Position numbers and translations under genes: made by a program. The notes beneath the pieces were generated by a model, which worked only from the letters and a program-made list of their open reading frames with translations, ran no database searches and was not told the origin of the DNA. From the NCBI RefSeq assembly GCF_016863195.1, contig NZ_BOOK01000045.1, forward strand, positions 43,229-107,228: a stretch of 64,000 nt of DNA. Direction: 5' to 3'. The DNA is from Paraplanobispora takensis (GTDB lineage Bacteria > Actinomycetota > Actinomycetes > Streptosporangiales > Streptosporangiaceae). Below, one piece after another: positions 52,936-63,908 of this stretch. The first letter of the stretch is position 1; each line of letters opens with the position of its first letter.

Positions 52936-53490
52936 ATGACCGTCGACTGGAACCACGAACTGGCCGACCAACTCGACTTGCTCTGGCGCACCCAGCTCAG
53001 GCAACGGCTCGACGGCATGACCGTCGAGGAGTACCTGTGGGAACCCGCCCCCGGCTGCTGGAACGTGCGCCCCCGGGAGCAGGCCGATCCGGCTCGCGCC
53101 GTCGGAGCCGGGGACTTCACCATCGACTACGAGTCGCCCGAGCCGGACCCGCCACCGGTGACGACCATCGCCTGGCGGCTCGGGCACGTCATCGTCGGCG
53201 TGCTGGGAGCCAGGAACGCGGCGCACTTCGGGGGGCCGCCGGTCGACTACGGGAGCTTCGCCTACGCGGGAACCCCCGACGAGGCGCTGCGCCAGCTCGA
53301 CGACGCGTACGACCTGTGGATCAAGGGTGTGCGGGCGCTCGGCACCGAGGGGCTCGACCGCCGCTGCGGACCCGCCGAGGGCCCGTACGCCGACCACTCG
53401 CTGGCCGCCCTGGTCCTGCACGTCAACCGGGAGGTCATCCACCACGGCGCGGAGATCGCCCTGCTCCGCGACCTCTACCGTCACTGCTGA
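52936..53490 (+). CDS. DinB/YfiT-like metalloenzyme-superfamily protein
   Basis: 184 residues, four-helix bundle. The likely metal histidines are in RLGHVIVG and HVNREVIHHGAEIALLRDLY. The family includes mycothiol- and bacillithiol-dependent S-transferases and other small stress enzymes. Residues ~30-80 (DGMTVEEYLWEPAPGCWNVRP) are typical. Substrate unknown. It precedes a GNAT gene on the same strand by 60 bp. Confidence 0.85.
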   Translation: MTVDWNHELADQLDLLWRTQLRQRLDGMTVEEYLWEPAPGCWNVRPREQADPARAVGAGDFTIDYESPEPDPPPVTTIAWRLGHVIVGVLGARNAAHFGGPPVDYGSFAYAGTPDEALRQLDDAYDLWIKGVRALGTEGLDRRCGPAEGPYADHSLAALVLHVNREVIHHGAEIALLRDLYRHC

Positions 53491-53550
53491 CCGGTCTCCC
53501 TCCGCCCCGGAGGTGATCCGGATCCGGGAGACACGTCCTAAGGTGTGGGC

Positions 53551-54087
53551 ATGCTTCGCGGAGACAGAGTTCTGCTCAGGGCCGTGACCAAGGACGATCT
53601 GGCCGAGCTGCACCGCCTGTACCAGGACGTGGACACGGCGATCCTCGCGCAGGCGACGCCGTGGGTGCCCGAGACCCTGCAACAGGCGATCACCCGCTAT
53701 GAGGAGCGCGAGCCAGATCCGGACAACGTGCCCTTCACCGTGCAGTCCGCCTCCGGGGACGAGGTGCTCGGCAACGCGGTGGTCTGGGGGATCGACACCT
53801 TCAACCGCCACGCCCATCTGGGCCTGTCCCTGCTGCCGGAGGCCCGCGGTCACGGATACGCCCCCGACGCGCTGCGGGTGCTGTGCGACTACGCCTTCCG
53901 CATCCGCGGACTGCACCGGCTGGGACTGGAGACTCTCGCGACCAACGCCCCGATGATCGCCGCGGCGGAGAAGGCGGGCTTCCGCCGGGAGGGCATCCTG
54001 CGCGCCCACGCCTGGGTGGCGGGCTCCTTCGTCGACGAGGTGCTGTTCGGGCTGCTCGCCGAGGAGTTCTCCCACCCGGGGTCGTGA
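53551..54087 (+). CDS. GNAT N-acetyltransferase (RimJ/RimL type)
   Basis: 178 residues. The acetyl-CoA loop lies in LLPEARGHGYAPDAL and the following helix, with RLGLETLATNAPMIAAAEKAGFRREG, as in the RimJ/RimL group. It could acetylate a protein N-terminus or a small molecule. Its stop is immediately adjacent to the stop of the convergent DUF1023 hydrolase. Confidence 0.9.
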   Translation: MLRGDRVLLRAVTKDDLAELHRLYQDVDTAILAQATPWVPETLQQAITRYEEREPDPDNVPFTVQSASGDEVLGNAVVWGIDTFNRHAHLGLSLLPEARGHGYAPDALRVLCDYAFRIRGLHRLGLETLATNAPMIAAAEKAGFRREGILRAHAWVAGSFVDEVLFGLLAEEFSHPGS

Positions 54088-56112
54088 TCAGCCGCCGTCG
54101 CGATCTCCGGAAGGCGCGTCGTCGCTCCCGGTGAGGGCCGCCTGCCGGGGCTCTCCGAGGGGATCGGAGTTCTCGGCCAGACCCGGGGCCATCTCCGGCA
54201 TGAGCAGATACGCCCGCTCGTTGAGGCGGGGCCGTACGAGATCGCCGGGGCGGCCGTTGACGATGGCCGCGAGGTTGCGCAGGGAGACGGAGCCGGGGTC
54301 CCAGTAGCTGGAGTGCGCCTCGTTGAGGACGGAACGTTCGACGTGGAAGCGGCGGGCCCCGAAGGAACGGTGGCCCGGGTCGTGGGAGAAGCGGCCGAGG
54401 TCGGCCACGAGGTCGTTTCCCGCCTCGCCGACCCAGACGCGGTCGGCGGGCAGGCCGAGCTGGGCCGCGTGGGCTACGCCGACCCCCGGGCTGCCGATCA
54501 GGACGATCTCGTCGGCCAGGCGGCCGGGCCGCATCCGGGCGGCCTTGCCGGTGACCAGCGACCCGTAGCTGTGACCGAGGACCAGGCAGCGCGCGGGGAC
54601 CGCGGGGGAGTGCGCGGCGTGGAGCCCGTCGTGGAAGGCGGCCAGCGCCCGGGCGCCGCGGACGGCGGGCAGGTCGGTGGCGACCGAGCGGTCCGGCAGG
54701 AACAGGGAGCCGTCGAGCTGGGGCGCGGCGTAGTCGAGCCAGGCGATCGAGGCGATCGGCCCGTCCCCGGCCGTGTTCCCGCTCCCGGTCGTGTTCCCGC
54801 TCCCGGTCGTGTTCCCGCTCCCGGTCGTGTTCCCGCCCTCGGTCGTGTTCCCGCCCTCGGTCGTGTTCCCGCTCCCGGCGGTGTCTTCGCTCCCGGCCGT
54901 GTCCTGCGCCTGACGCCACAGGGCGCGGGCCCGTTCGATGTCCCCGATGAACCCGGACAGGCGGCTGCCGAGGCCGGGAACGTAGGTGACGGTGGTGTGG
55001 GCGGTGTCCGGATCGCCCCAGGAGACGATGATCCGGCCGAGTCCGGTGAGATCCAGCCCCAGCAGATAGGCGTGCGGCCGGTCGGTGTCGCCGGGGGAGA
55101 GGGCCCGTTCCACCATTCCGATCTTCGCCAGAGCCTTCAGCGGAGCCTCTCTGGCCAGCACCAGCGAGGGTTCGCCCAGACGCGAGACTTCCAGGGTCAG
55201 CCGATCGAGCTCCGCGGTCAGCCGGGCCTTCTCCGCGGCCAGCAGCATCCGGTTGGCCCGGTCGCGGTCGACGGCGGGCACCCCGTCGAGCGCCCCGATC
55301 CCCACGCCCGGGATCCGTCCGTACGGTGCCCCGCTCGTCCCTCCCGCCTGGCCGGGGACGGCGGCGCGGATGAGACGGTCGCGCACCGGTACGGGCAATC
55401 CCCGCCACCACGCGTTGACCCGGCCCGCGAGATCCTCGCCGGTCCCCTGGTCCTGCAGCGCCGACAGCGCCGCGAGAGCCGCGCCGTCCCCGGCGGCGAC
55501 CCGGTCCAGCAGGTCCGAGACACCCAGCGGATCCCCGGCGAACCCCCCGAACACCTCGAACCCCGTGACGCTCGCGGGCAGCCACGCCTCCCGCTCGGCG
55601 TCCAGGACCAGCGCGAGCCGCCGCCGCAGGTCGCCCGATCCCTGCCCGGCCCATTGCCCGGCCCGCGCCAGGGACCGCGCGGGTTCCCCGTCCAGCCCCG
55701 CCCCGGTGAGCTCCGCGTGGAGCCGCTCACCCGCGGCGGCCAGCCGCTCCCAGGCGGCCGCCAGACAGGAGACCAGCGCGGTCATGGCACGGGGGTCGAC
55801 GGCCCGGTAGGTCCCGTGGCCGGAGGTCGCCATCGCCAGAGAGGTACGGACCTCGGGAGGCGCCGGAGCCGTGCCGCCCCGCCGTACGATCAGCCGGGCG
55901 AACGACGCCAGCGCGGCCTCCAGGGCGCACTGCACGGCCGTACGGTGCCGGGCGGCCTCGCAACCGAAGCGCGGAGCCCCGCCGCCGACCCACGCGTGGG
56001 CGTTCATCGACCGCACCACCGCGTCCAGATCGGCGCGATGCTCCCCGGCCAGTACCGCGACCCGCCGGAACGCCTCCCTCGCCGCCTCGCGTCCCGCATC
56101 CGTCTCGGACAT
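54088..56112 (-). CDS. DUF1023 alpha/beta-hydrolase with N-terminal WXG-like helical region
   Basis: 674 residues. An Ala-rich helical N-terminal half (~1-330) of the type often coupled to type VII-associated actinobacterial proteins is followed by a DUF1023 hydrolase. Its nucleophile elbow is GHSYGSLVTG, with an Asp loop after (AGNDLVADLGRF) and the His likely in the later FHVERSVLNEAHSSY region. A Gly/Asn/Thr/Ser low-complexity insert at ~406-447 (GNTTGS/GNTTEG) is encoded by an 18 bp minisatellite. Substrate unknown; esterase-like. Start ATG 56112. The longer open frame to 56214 is rejected. Confidence 0.87.
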   Translation of the reverse strand: MSETDAGREAAREAFRRVAVLAGEHRADLDAVVRSMNAHAWVGGGAPRFGCEAARHRTAVQCALEAALASFARLIVRRGGTAPAPPEVRTSLAMATSGHGTYRAVDPRAMTALVSCLAAAWERLAAAGERLHAELTGAGLDGEPARSLARAGQWAGQGSGDLRRRLALVLDAEREAWLPASVTGFEVFGGFAGDPLGVSDLLDRVAAGDGAALAALSALQDQGTGEDLAGRVNAWWRGLPVPVRDRLIRAAVPGQAGGTSGAPYGRIPGVGIGALDGVPAVDRDRANRMLLAAEKARLTAELDRLTLEVSRLGEPSLVLAREAPLKALAKIGMVERALSPGDTDRPHAYLLGLDLTGLGRIIVSWGDPDTAHTTVTYVPGLGSRLSGFIGDIERARALWRQAQDTAGSEDTAGSGNTTEGGNTTEGGNTTGSGNTTGSGNTTGSGNTAGDGPIASIAWLDYAAPQLDGSLFLPDRSVATDLPAVRGARALAAFHDGLHAAHSPAVPARCLVLGHSYGSLVTGKAARMRPGRLADEIVLIGSPGVGVAHAAQLGLPADRVWVGEAGNDLVADLGRFSHDPGHRSFGARRFHVERSVLNEAHSSYWDPGSVSLRNLAAIVNGRPGDLVRPRLNERAYLLMPEMAPGLAENSDPLGEPRQAALTGSDDAPSGDRDGG
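54771..54896 (-). repeat. 18 bp tandem minisatellite, seven units, in the DUF1023 gene
   Basis: Units of CGTGTTCCCGCTCCCGGT (plus strand) with two variants. They encode GNTTGS/GNTTEG hexapeptides in frame. All units are 18 bp, so copy-number change keeps the frame. Confidence 0.85.
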
Positions 56113-56246
56113 GACCGCCCAGAGTGCCAGGTCCCCGCCGGTCCCCGCAGACGATCGACAGATCACGGGCCTTTCCCACGGATCTCCCCGATTCGTGCGG
56201 GACAGAGCACCCATAACCCGGCAGATCTCAGTCCCGGGCGCGTTCC

Positions 56247-56319
56247 CCGTGGGGCGAGTCCTCGCCTACCCGTGGGGCGCGTCCGTGGTGGGCCGGGTGT
56301 CGCCCACCCGGGCTGCGCC
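56247..56319 (+). repeat. Dispersed intergenic repeat, copy C (partial plus full unit)
   Basis: A partial unit (CGTGGGGCGAGTCC ... TCGCCTACC) followed by a full one running CGTGGGGCGCGTCCGTGG through CCGGGTGTCGCCCACCCGG to GGCTGCGCC. This unit can fold (CCGGGTG with CACCCGG). Confidence 0.75.
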
Positions 56320-56349
56320 TCGCAGCAGCCGAGCCTGTCCGCGAGATCG

Positions 56350-56425
56350 GGAGGACCGAGTCGCGAAGGGCGGTGAAGGCCGAGTCATGAAGGACGGAGG
56401 ACCGAGCCGCGAAGGGCGGTGAGGA
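56350..56425. repeat. Direct repeat in the gap upstream of the hydrolase
   Basis: GGAGGACCGAG(T/C)CGCGAAGGG... occurs twice (56350 and 56397). No gene lies in this 337 bp gap (56113-56449). Confidence 0.6.
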
Positions 56426-56449
56426 TCAAGGACACGGCGTCCCGGGAAG

Positions 56450-57031
56450 TCAGCCGGGGACGGCGGTCAGGAGGGTCCGCCGGGTGCGCCGGTAGTACGA
56501 CCAGCCGGCGACCGGCAGTGCGATCATCCACGCGAGGAAGACGGGCAGGCCGATGAAGGCACCGGTCAGGGTGAACGGATCGTCTGTACTCGCCTCGGCG
56601 ATGGCACGGGGGAACTGTACGGGCAGGGTGAGCGCGTAGCCCACCAGCAGGCCGGAGCCCAGGACGGTCGGGGTGAGCGGAAACCACTGCGGGACCCGGC
56701 GTCCGCCCAGCACGGGGATCCACCGGGGATAGACCAGTCCCCAGTCGCTGATCAGGCCGAGTGACAGGATCCCGCCGAGAATGGCGAGCAGCGTCAGCAC
56801 CCCGAGGTACACGGCGCCGCCGGGGATGCCCAGGATCCCGTCGGAGAAGCCCTCCGTGCCGTGAGCGCGGCCGTGGTACCAGGCGTCGAAGCTCGCTTCG
56901 TTCGCCAGGAACGGGATGCCGAGCATCCAGGGGATGTGCAACGGCACGAATCCGAGGATGGGAGCCACCCAGCCCACCGTTCCGGCGATACGCGCCCAGC
57001 GGGGCGGCGGGGGGACTGCAGTTCGCGTCAT
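56450..57031 (-). CDS. Membrane protein of unknown function
   Basis: 193 residues with four to five hydrophobic segments and a short polar start. Conserved-looking motifs include ILGFVPLHIPWMLGIPFLAN and AWYHGRAHGTEGFSDGI (extracytoplasmic loop, no catalytic signature). Not recognised as a named family. ATG 57031; ATG 57046 also in frame. Confidence 0.7.
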   Translation of the reverse strand: MTRTAVPPPPRWARIAGTVGWVAPILGFVPLHIPWMLGIPFLANEASFDAWYHGRAHGTEGFSDGILGIPGGAVYLGVLTLLAILGGILSLGLISDWGLVYPRWIPVLGGRRVPQWFPLTPTVLGSGLLVGYALTLPVQFPRAIAEASTDDPFTLTGAFIGLPVFLAWMIALPVAGWSYYRRTRRTLLTAVPG

Positions 57032-57187
57032 GGTTGCATGATCCACGGCGCCGCCTGTGATCAGACTGAGAGACGCTGATGAGTCTCTCAGCCCCGCTCA
57101 CCGGTGGCCCATCGCAGCAGCCGGACCCCAGTCCACCACGGTGAGGACCGGAAGGACCCGGCACCGGGGAGTAGTTTGAGGGGTGCC

Positions 57188-57263
57188 CGGTGGGGTGCAT
57201 CCGTGGTGGGCCGGGCGTCGCCTACCTGCGGGGCGTGTGCGTGGTGGGCCGGGCGTTTGCGCC
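57188..57263 (+). repeat. Dispersed intergenic repeat, copy D (two tandem units)
   Basis: Two units: CGGTGGGGTGCATCCGTGG ... CGTCGCCTACC, then GGGGCGTGTGCGTGGTGG ... TTTGCGCC. It is in the same order as copies A-C, and the second unit is degenerate. Confidence 0.7.
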
Positions 57264-57310
57264 GGACTCCTGGAGCAGCAGGGACCTACAGGACTCGACA
57301 AGGACTGCGT

Positions 57311-57430
57311 GCCACCGCCTCCAGCAGTCGCTATGCGGTCGAGCAGACCGTGATCCGCCGGTTCGGCTCCGCCTTCGACCACTTCGGCGTCATGCGACGG
57401 CGCGGCAACGGATTTGAATATCCGACTTTC
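57311..57430 (+). pseudogene. Fragment resembling a small helical (HEPN-like?) protein
   Basis: 40 codons reading YAVEQTVIRRFGSAFDHFGVM and RRRGNGFEYP. The RxxRNxxxY-like pattern recalls HEPN nuclease-type domains, but it is far too short and has no start of its own. A decayed gene is the best reading; identification is weak. Confidence 0.25.
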
Positions 57431-57732
57431 CGGATGAGTCCGTTGCCATTGTTCATGTTCCTACCTCATCGAGCCTGTCCCACATGTCCGCTCGGAGGGG
57501 TCGCACTTCTGGATGCGGACGTTGCCGATCACGGTACGGCGCCTGCCCCGGAACCTGCCGTGTCTGTCGATGGTGGCGTCGCGGCGAAGGCCTGGCCTTC
57601 TTCCAGGTCCCGGATCCATGCGTCGGTGGTGAAGGCCTTTGCATGACGCCGAATTTCAGATCGTCTGTGGGCGGTGGGAGGGCCGAGCCCTTTCACGGGC
57701 CTGCCGTACCCGGCTGTCAGGACGGGAGAGCC

Positions 57733-58440
57733 TCACTGTTTCCGGGCTGAGATGATCATGTGAGTGCCGAAGAATCTCTTCTTCCACGTTATGGAGGCGA
57801 AGCCGACTCGGTGAAGGATCGCGACGACCTCCTGCGGAGTCATGAATCCGAGGGTGGATTTCTGTAGGTACGCGTATGACGTGCGATCGCGGGCGACTAT
57901 CCGGCCGAGAAGGGGGATCAGGACGCGGACGCCCAGGGCCACCGGATAGCGGAGCGGTCCCCGTGGTGGGCAGGTCTCCAGAATGACGACCCGGCCTCCC
58001 GGTTTGAGCACCCGGTACTGCTCTTTGAGCACGCGTTCGGCGTCGTCGACGTTGCGGAGGAGATAGCCGTGGGTGACGGCGTCGAAGGACCCGTCGCCGA
58101 AGGGCAGATCGTTCGCGTCCGCGTACTGCCACACGATGGCGGAGGCGCCCGGTTTGCTCGCCGCCTCCGACAGCATCCGTTCCGAGAAATCGACGGCATG
58201 GATGGTGGAGTCCGGATACTTCTCCAGTGCGGCGAGAGCGATGACGCCGGTTCCGGTGGCGATGTCGAGCATGCTTCCGCCGGGAGGGACTTTCGCACCC
58301 ACCGCGACGTCACGGCACCAGGCGGCGTGTCGCCCCAGCGTCATCAGACGATTCATCCGGTCGTAGTGGCCGGTGACCCTGTCGAACATCTGCTGGACCT
58401 CTCGGCCCTTGGAGGGCGACGGGTCCGGTGATTTTCCCAC
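57733..58440 (-). CDS. UbiE/MenG-like class I methyltransferase
   Basis: 235 residues. The pattern VQQMFDRVTGHYDRMN leads into the SAM site LDIATGTGVIALAAL and later FDAVTHGYLLRNVDD, as in demethylmenaquinone methyltransferases. Since the actinobacterial menaquinone MenG is usually in a men cluster and no men gene is here, it may act on another quinone-like or secondary metabolite. GTG 58440 has GGGGAAG upstream; longer starts are possible. Confidence 0.82.
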   Translation of the reverse strand: MGKSPDPSPSKGREVQQMFDRVTGHYDRMNRLMTLGRHAAWCRDVAVGAKVPPGGSMLDIATGTGVIALAALEKYPDSTIHAVDFSERMLSEAASKPGASAIVWQYADANDLPFGDGSFDAVTHGYLLRNVDDAERVLKEQYRVLKPGGRVVILETCPPRGPLRYPVALGVRVLIPLLGRIVARDRTSYAYLQKSTLGFMTPQEVVAILHRVGFASITWKKRFFGTHMIISARKQ

Positions 58441-58572
58441 GTGCTTCCCCGATGGTCGCGGCGCCTTTTCACGCGTCGATGAACGGCCCCCATCATGCGT
58501 GCGGACCACTGTGATCACGCTGAGAGGAGCTGAGGGATCGCTCAGAAAACCTCCGGCGATAGTGTCGCGTCC

Positions 58573-59115
58573 GTGGATGATGTCGTGAGCGGTACGGAAG
58601 CCGACTGCGTCGCCGCCGGGCCGGGAGACGAACCCGGACGGTCCGTCGTGTTGATGTGCGGCGTCGCCGGTTCGGGAAAGACGACCTATGCGCAGGCGCT
58701 GGAGCAACGGGGTTATGTCCGGCTGTCGATCGATGAGGTGATCTGGGAGCGGTTCGGGCGGGATGGCGCACACTTCGACCCCCAGGAGTACGAGGATCAC
58801 AAGGCCGCTGCCGAGGAGGCGCTGCGGCATGAGCTGGTGCGGCTGATGCAGGCAGGCCGGCCGGTGGTCCTGGACTACAGCTTCTGGCAGCGCGCGAAGC
58901 GCGACCGCTACAAGTCCTTGATCGAAAGCCATGGATACCGGTGGGAACTCGTCTATCTCAAGGCGAACCCGGAAACGCTGCGCCGACGGCTCGCCGTACG
59001 CAACGCCCTGGAGGGACCGAACTCCGTCACGGTGTCCGAGGACCTCCTGCAGCGGTATCTGGCCGGTTTCGAGGAGCCGATCGAGGAAGGCGAACGCACG
59101 ATCACGCAGCCGTGA
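58573..59115 (+). CDS. P-loop kinase-like ATPase (AAA_33)
   Basis: 180 residues. Walker A CGVAGSGKTTYAQAL, a mid-domain DEVIWERFG, VLDYSFWQRAKRDRY and a lid region RRRLAVRNA are as in the zeta-toxin/chloramphenicol-kinase-type P-loop family. It probably phosphorylates a small molecule or nucleotide. GTG 58573 start; weak ribosome-binding site. It is divergent from the methyltransferase gene across 132 bp. Confidence 0.8.
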   Translation: MDDVVSGTEADCVAAGPGDEPGRSVVLMCGVAGSGKTTYAQALEQRGYVRLSIDEVIWERFGRDGAHFDPQEYEDHKAAAEEALRHELVRLMQAGRPVVLDYSFWQRAKRDRYKSLIESHGYRWELVYLKANPETLRRRLAVRNALEGPNSVTVSEDLLQRYLAGFEEPIEEGERTITQP

Positions 59116-59473
59116 GACGAGCGCCACCAGGCCGCCATGACCGCGATGAGGGGCATCCGCCCCGGAGAAGGTTTTCCTCGCTGCGGATCCGGACGCGTCC
59201 ACGGCGCCGGGCGGCCGGCACGCCGACACGCCGACACGCCGACACGCAGGCGTCTTCGGAGCGGACCCGAGGACCCACACCCAACCGAGGCGGAGGCTGC
59301 GATCGCGAGTCGCGCCCCGGGAATCTTCCCAGTCGCGGCACCGGCGCCGGGGCCGGTGGCCACGGGCAGGCGGTGCCGTACAGCAGTTGACAGCAGTTGA
59401 CAGCCGTCGGACGTGCAAGCCGTACGGCCGGCGCCGGGGTGGTGGCGCCGGCCGTGGGCCGTGGGGGCAGGAG
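59116..59473. other. Non-coding gap with a short tandem repeat and the tex terminator
   Basis: 358 bp. CGCCGACA occurs three times in tandem at 59221-59244; CAGCAGTTGA occurs twice at ~59381-59400. Frames here are Arg/Pro-rich on all strands and I call no gene. The tex terminator lies at its right end. Confidence 0.5.
59424..59455 (-). terminator. Hairpin after tex
   Basis: A 12 bp perfect stem ACGGCCGGCGCC / GGCGCCGGCCGT with an 8 nt loop, 18 bp past the tex stop. Confidence 0.7.
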
Positions 59474-61885
<2,412 letters not shown>

Positions 61886-62025
61886 GGCCTCTTCCTTTGT
61901 GATGGACGTCCCAAAGCTACCGCGTGGCACGGGCCTGCGAAGGGCGGCGCCTCCGGACCTGTGGACGACACGCGGACGGGAGCCCCGCCTGTGGACGACC
62001 AGGCCGCTCACACCTCCGGGAAGGA

Positions 62026-63756
62026 CTAGACGTCCGGGAAGGGCCGGGCCTCCGGGGAGGCCGGGGTGAGGCGGGTCCACTCGACGGTGGCCGCGGCGGC
62101 GTCGCCGCCCGGGGTGCCGGTCACCCAGTGGGTGAGCTGCGGCCTGTCCCTGCTGTCCTGGACCACCCAGACGGCCCCGGTGTCCGCGCCGTCCCGGTAC
62201 AGGCGTGCGACGCCGGAGCTGTCGACGGTCACCCGCCAGGTCGCGAGCCGCCCGGCGCCCTCCAGCGAGTGGACCTTCTCCCAGACGGACGAGCCCTTGC
62301 GTATCGTCCAGACCCCGCCGCGCTGCACGGTCAGCATCAGCCGCCGGGCGCCGTTGGCCACCTTCGCGCCGAGACAGACCCCGTCGCCGGTGCGGGGGTT
62401 CAGCGCGCTGTCGTCGTCCACCCGTCCCCGGAACTCCAGGGTGAAATCGCAGCCGCGCCGTACGTCGAGCGCGCAGGTGGCCCCGCAGTCGCGGGCCGAG
62501 GCGCTGCGCAGGACGAACCCCCCGCCGGGAGTCCGCCGCGCGCCGCCGTACAGCTCCCACTCCCCGGACAGCAGGTCCTCGCCGGGGAACTCCCGGGAGA
62601 TGTCCAGCCTGGCCACCCTGATGTTGGTCTGGTTGTGCTCCCAGACGACGAAGAACCTCCCCGGTTCGTACTCGTCGGCGCTCGGATAGACGTCCCACCC
62701 GCGCGCCGCCCCCGTGGTCAGCCTCCTGCCGTCGGCGAAGAGCCGGCCCGGACCCCACGGCTCGCCGGGCCGCCTGACCTTGTAGTGCAGGACCTCCCGA
62801 TACTGGTCGGGCTTGCTCTGCGCCGGTCCGGTGAACGGGCCGGCCAGCGTGTTGTAGATCGCGAGATGCCGCCCCGCGGAGTCGGCGGCGAAGAAGGTCT
62901 TGACGTAGTAGTTCGGCAGGTTCTCGTCCAGCGTCATCGGCGACCAGGTCAGCCCGGCGTCGGTGCTGGTCGCGGTGGCGCAGTGGGTCGCGCTGACGCG
63001 GTAGTGGGCGTCGCGCGCGGCCGCCGAGACCCCGCCGCGCAGGTCCAGCGTGCGCGTCACCATCACCAGCGTGCCCGGGTCGCCGGAGGCGGGCGCGATC
63101 TGCGGCTCCTCGACCGCCACGCCGGGCGGGTTCACCGCGAGCGCGCCGGAGGTCCACGTCCGCAGGTCCGCCGAGCGCAGCACGCCGGCCCGGGTGGTCC
63201 CGCCGGCCTGCCTCCAGTACGGCACCAGCCACTGCCCGCCGTACCTCAGAGGCCTGCCCGCCACGACGACGCCCCTGCCGTTGCCGGGCACGTCGACGGT
63301 GATGGGGAAGTCGGTCCAGGTACGGCCGGCGTCGGTGCTCCTCTTGGCCGTCATCGTGGTCGGGAAGCCGTCCACGTCGCCCTCGCGATCCCGGTCGCGC
63401 CCGACGTCGATCAGCCCGAGCAGCGCGTAGATCGTGCCGCCGTCGTCGAGGAACATCACATAGTGATGGCGGCGGGCGGCGGTCGCCGCCGCCAGCGTGC
63501 CCACCGTCCAGGTCGCCCCGCCGTCGTCCGACCGGCCGTACATGATCGCGCCCTGGTCCGTCGGGGTCGGGTCCAGGGCGTCCCGTACCCCGGCTCGCCA
63601 GCCCACCAGCAGCCGCCGGGCGTCCAGGGCGACGATGTCAGGAACGCGGTTCCCCTCGTGGGCGAGCTCCCCGCCGGGGGTCAGCGCGACTTTCCCGTAG
63701 ACGGTGACGGGGGTGCTCACGTGCGTTCCGACGACGTCGATGTGCGGCCATGACAT
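62026..63756 (-). CDS. Sialidase/BNR-repeat protein with C-terminal jelly-roll domain
   Basis: 576 residues, no signal peptide visible. Three Asp-boxes ([27 protein letters not shown]) mark a six-bladed propeller of the exo-alpha-sialidase type, and the C-terminal ~170 residues look like a concanavalin/LamG-type domain with a Cys pair. The catalytic arginine triad cannot be confirmed from sequence alone, so it may be a glycosidase or a sugar-binding relative. Absence of a secretion signal is odd for this family. Start ATG 63756. Confidence 0.83.
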   Translation of the reverse strand: MSWPHIDVVGTHVSTPVTVYGKVALTPGGELAHEGNRVPDIVALDARRLLVGWRAGVRDALDPTPTDQGAIMYGRSDDGGATWTVGTLAAATAARRHHYVMFLDDGGTIYALLGLIDVGRDRDREGDVDGFPTTMTAKRSTDAGRTWTDFPITVDVPGNGRGVVVAGRPLRYGGQWLVPYWRQAGGTTRAGVLRSADLRTWTSGALAVNPPGVAVEEPQIAPASGDPGTLVMVTRTLDLRGGVSAAARDAHYRVSATHCATATSTDAGLTWSPMTLDENLPNYYVKTFFAADSAGRHLAIYNTLAGPFTGPAQSKPDQYREVLHYKVRRPGEPWGPGRLFADGRRLTTGAARGWDVYPSADEYEPGRFFVVWEHNQTNIRVARLDISREFPGEDLLSGEWELYGGARRTPGGGFVLRSASARDCGATCALDVRRGCDFTLEFRGRVDDDSALNPRTGDGVCLGAKVANGARRLMLTVQRGGVWTIRKGSSVWEKVHSLEGAGRLATWRVTVDSSGVARLYRDGADTGAVWVVQDSRDRPQLTHWVTGTPGGDAAAATVEWTRLTPASPEARPFPDV

Positions 63757-63838
63757 GGACGACAGCGAACAGGCGGAAGATGGCCGGAAGGTGGCCGTGA
63801 GGCGACGCCCGGAGGTGGCGTCCTCTCATTGAGGCCAT

Positions 63839-63908
63839 GACTCAGAGATCAGGACTCAGAGATCAGGACTCTGAGATCAGGACTCTGAGATCAGGACTCT
63901 GAGATCAG
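63839..63908. repeat. Five tandem 14 bp units GACTC(A/T)GAGATCAG
   Basis: Perfect units except for one A/T change that turns CTCAGAG into its own complement CTCTGAG. The last unit contains the stop codon of the gene entering from the right (TGA at 63907-63905). Not CRISPR-like: there are no spacers. Confidence 0.8.

Larger units (their letters stand above)
57032..57732. other. Gene-poor stretch with decayed sequence
   Basis: 700 bp between the membrane-protein gene and the methyltransferase. It holds copy D of the dispersed repeat and a short stretch (57311-57430) that still reads like a protein, but nothing with an intact frame. Base composition is lower in GC around 57400-57480, unlike the rest of the window. 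Confidence 0.5.

Noticed and set aside
59221..59244. CGCCGACA triplet considered as a regulatory array
   Set aside because: Only three short units in a non-coding gap; no further support.
63839..63908. Tandem units considered as a CRISPR array
   Set aside because: Units are 14 bp and directly adjacent with no spacers; no cas gene nearby.
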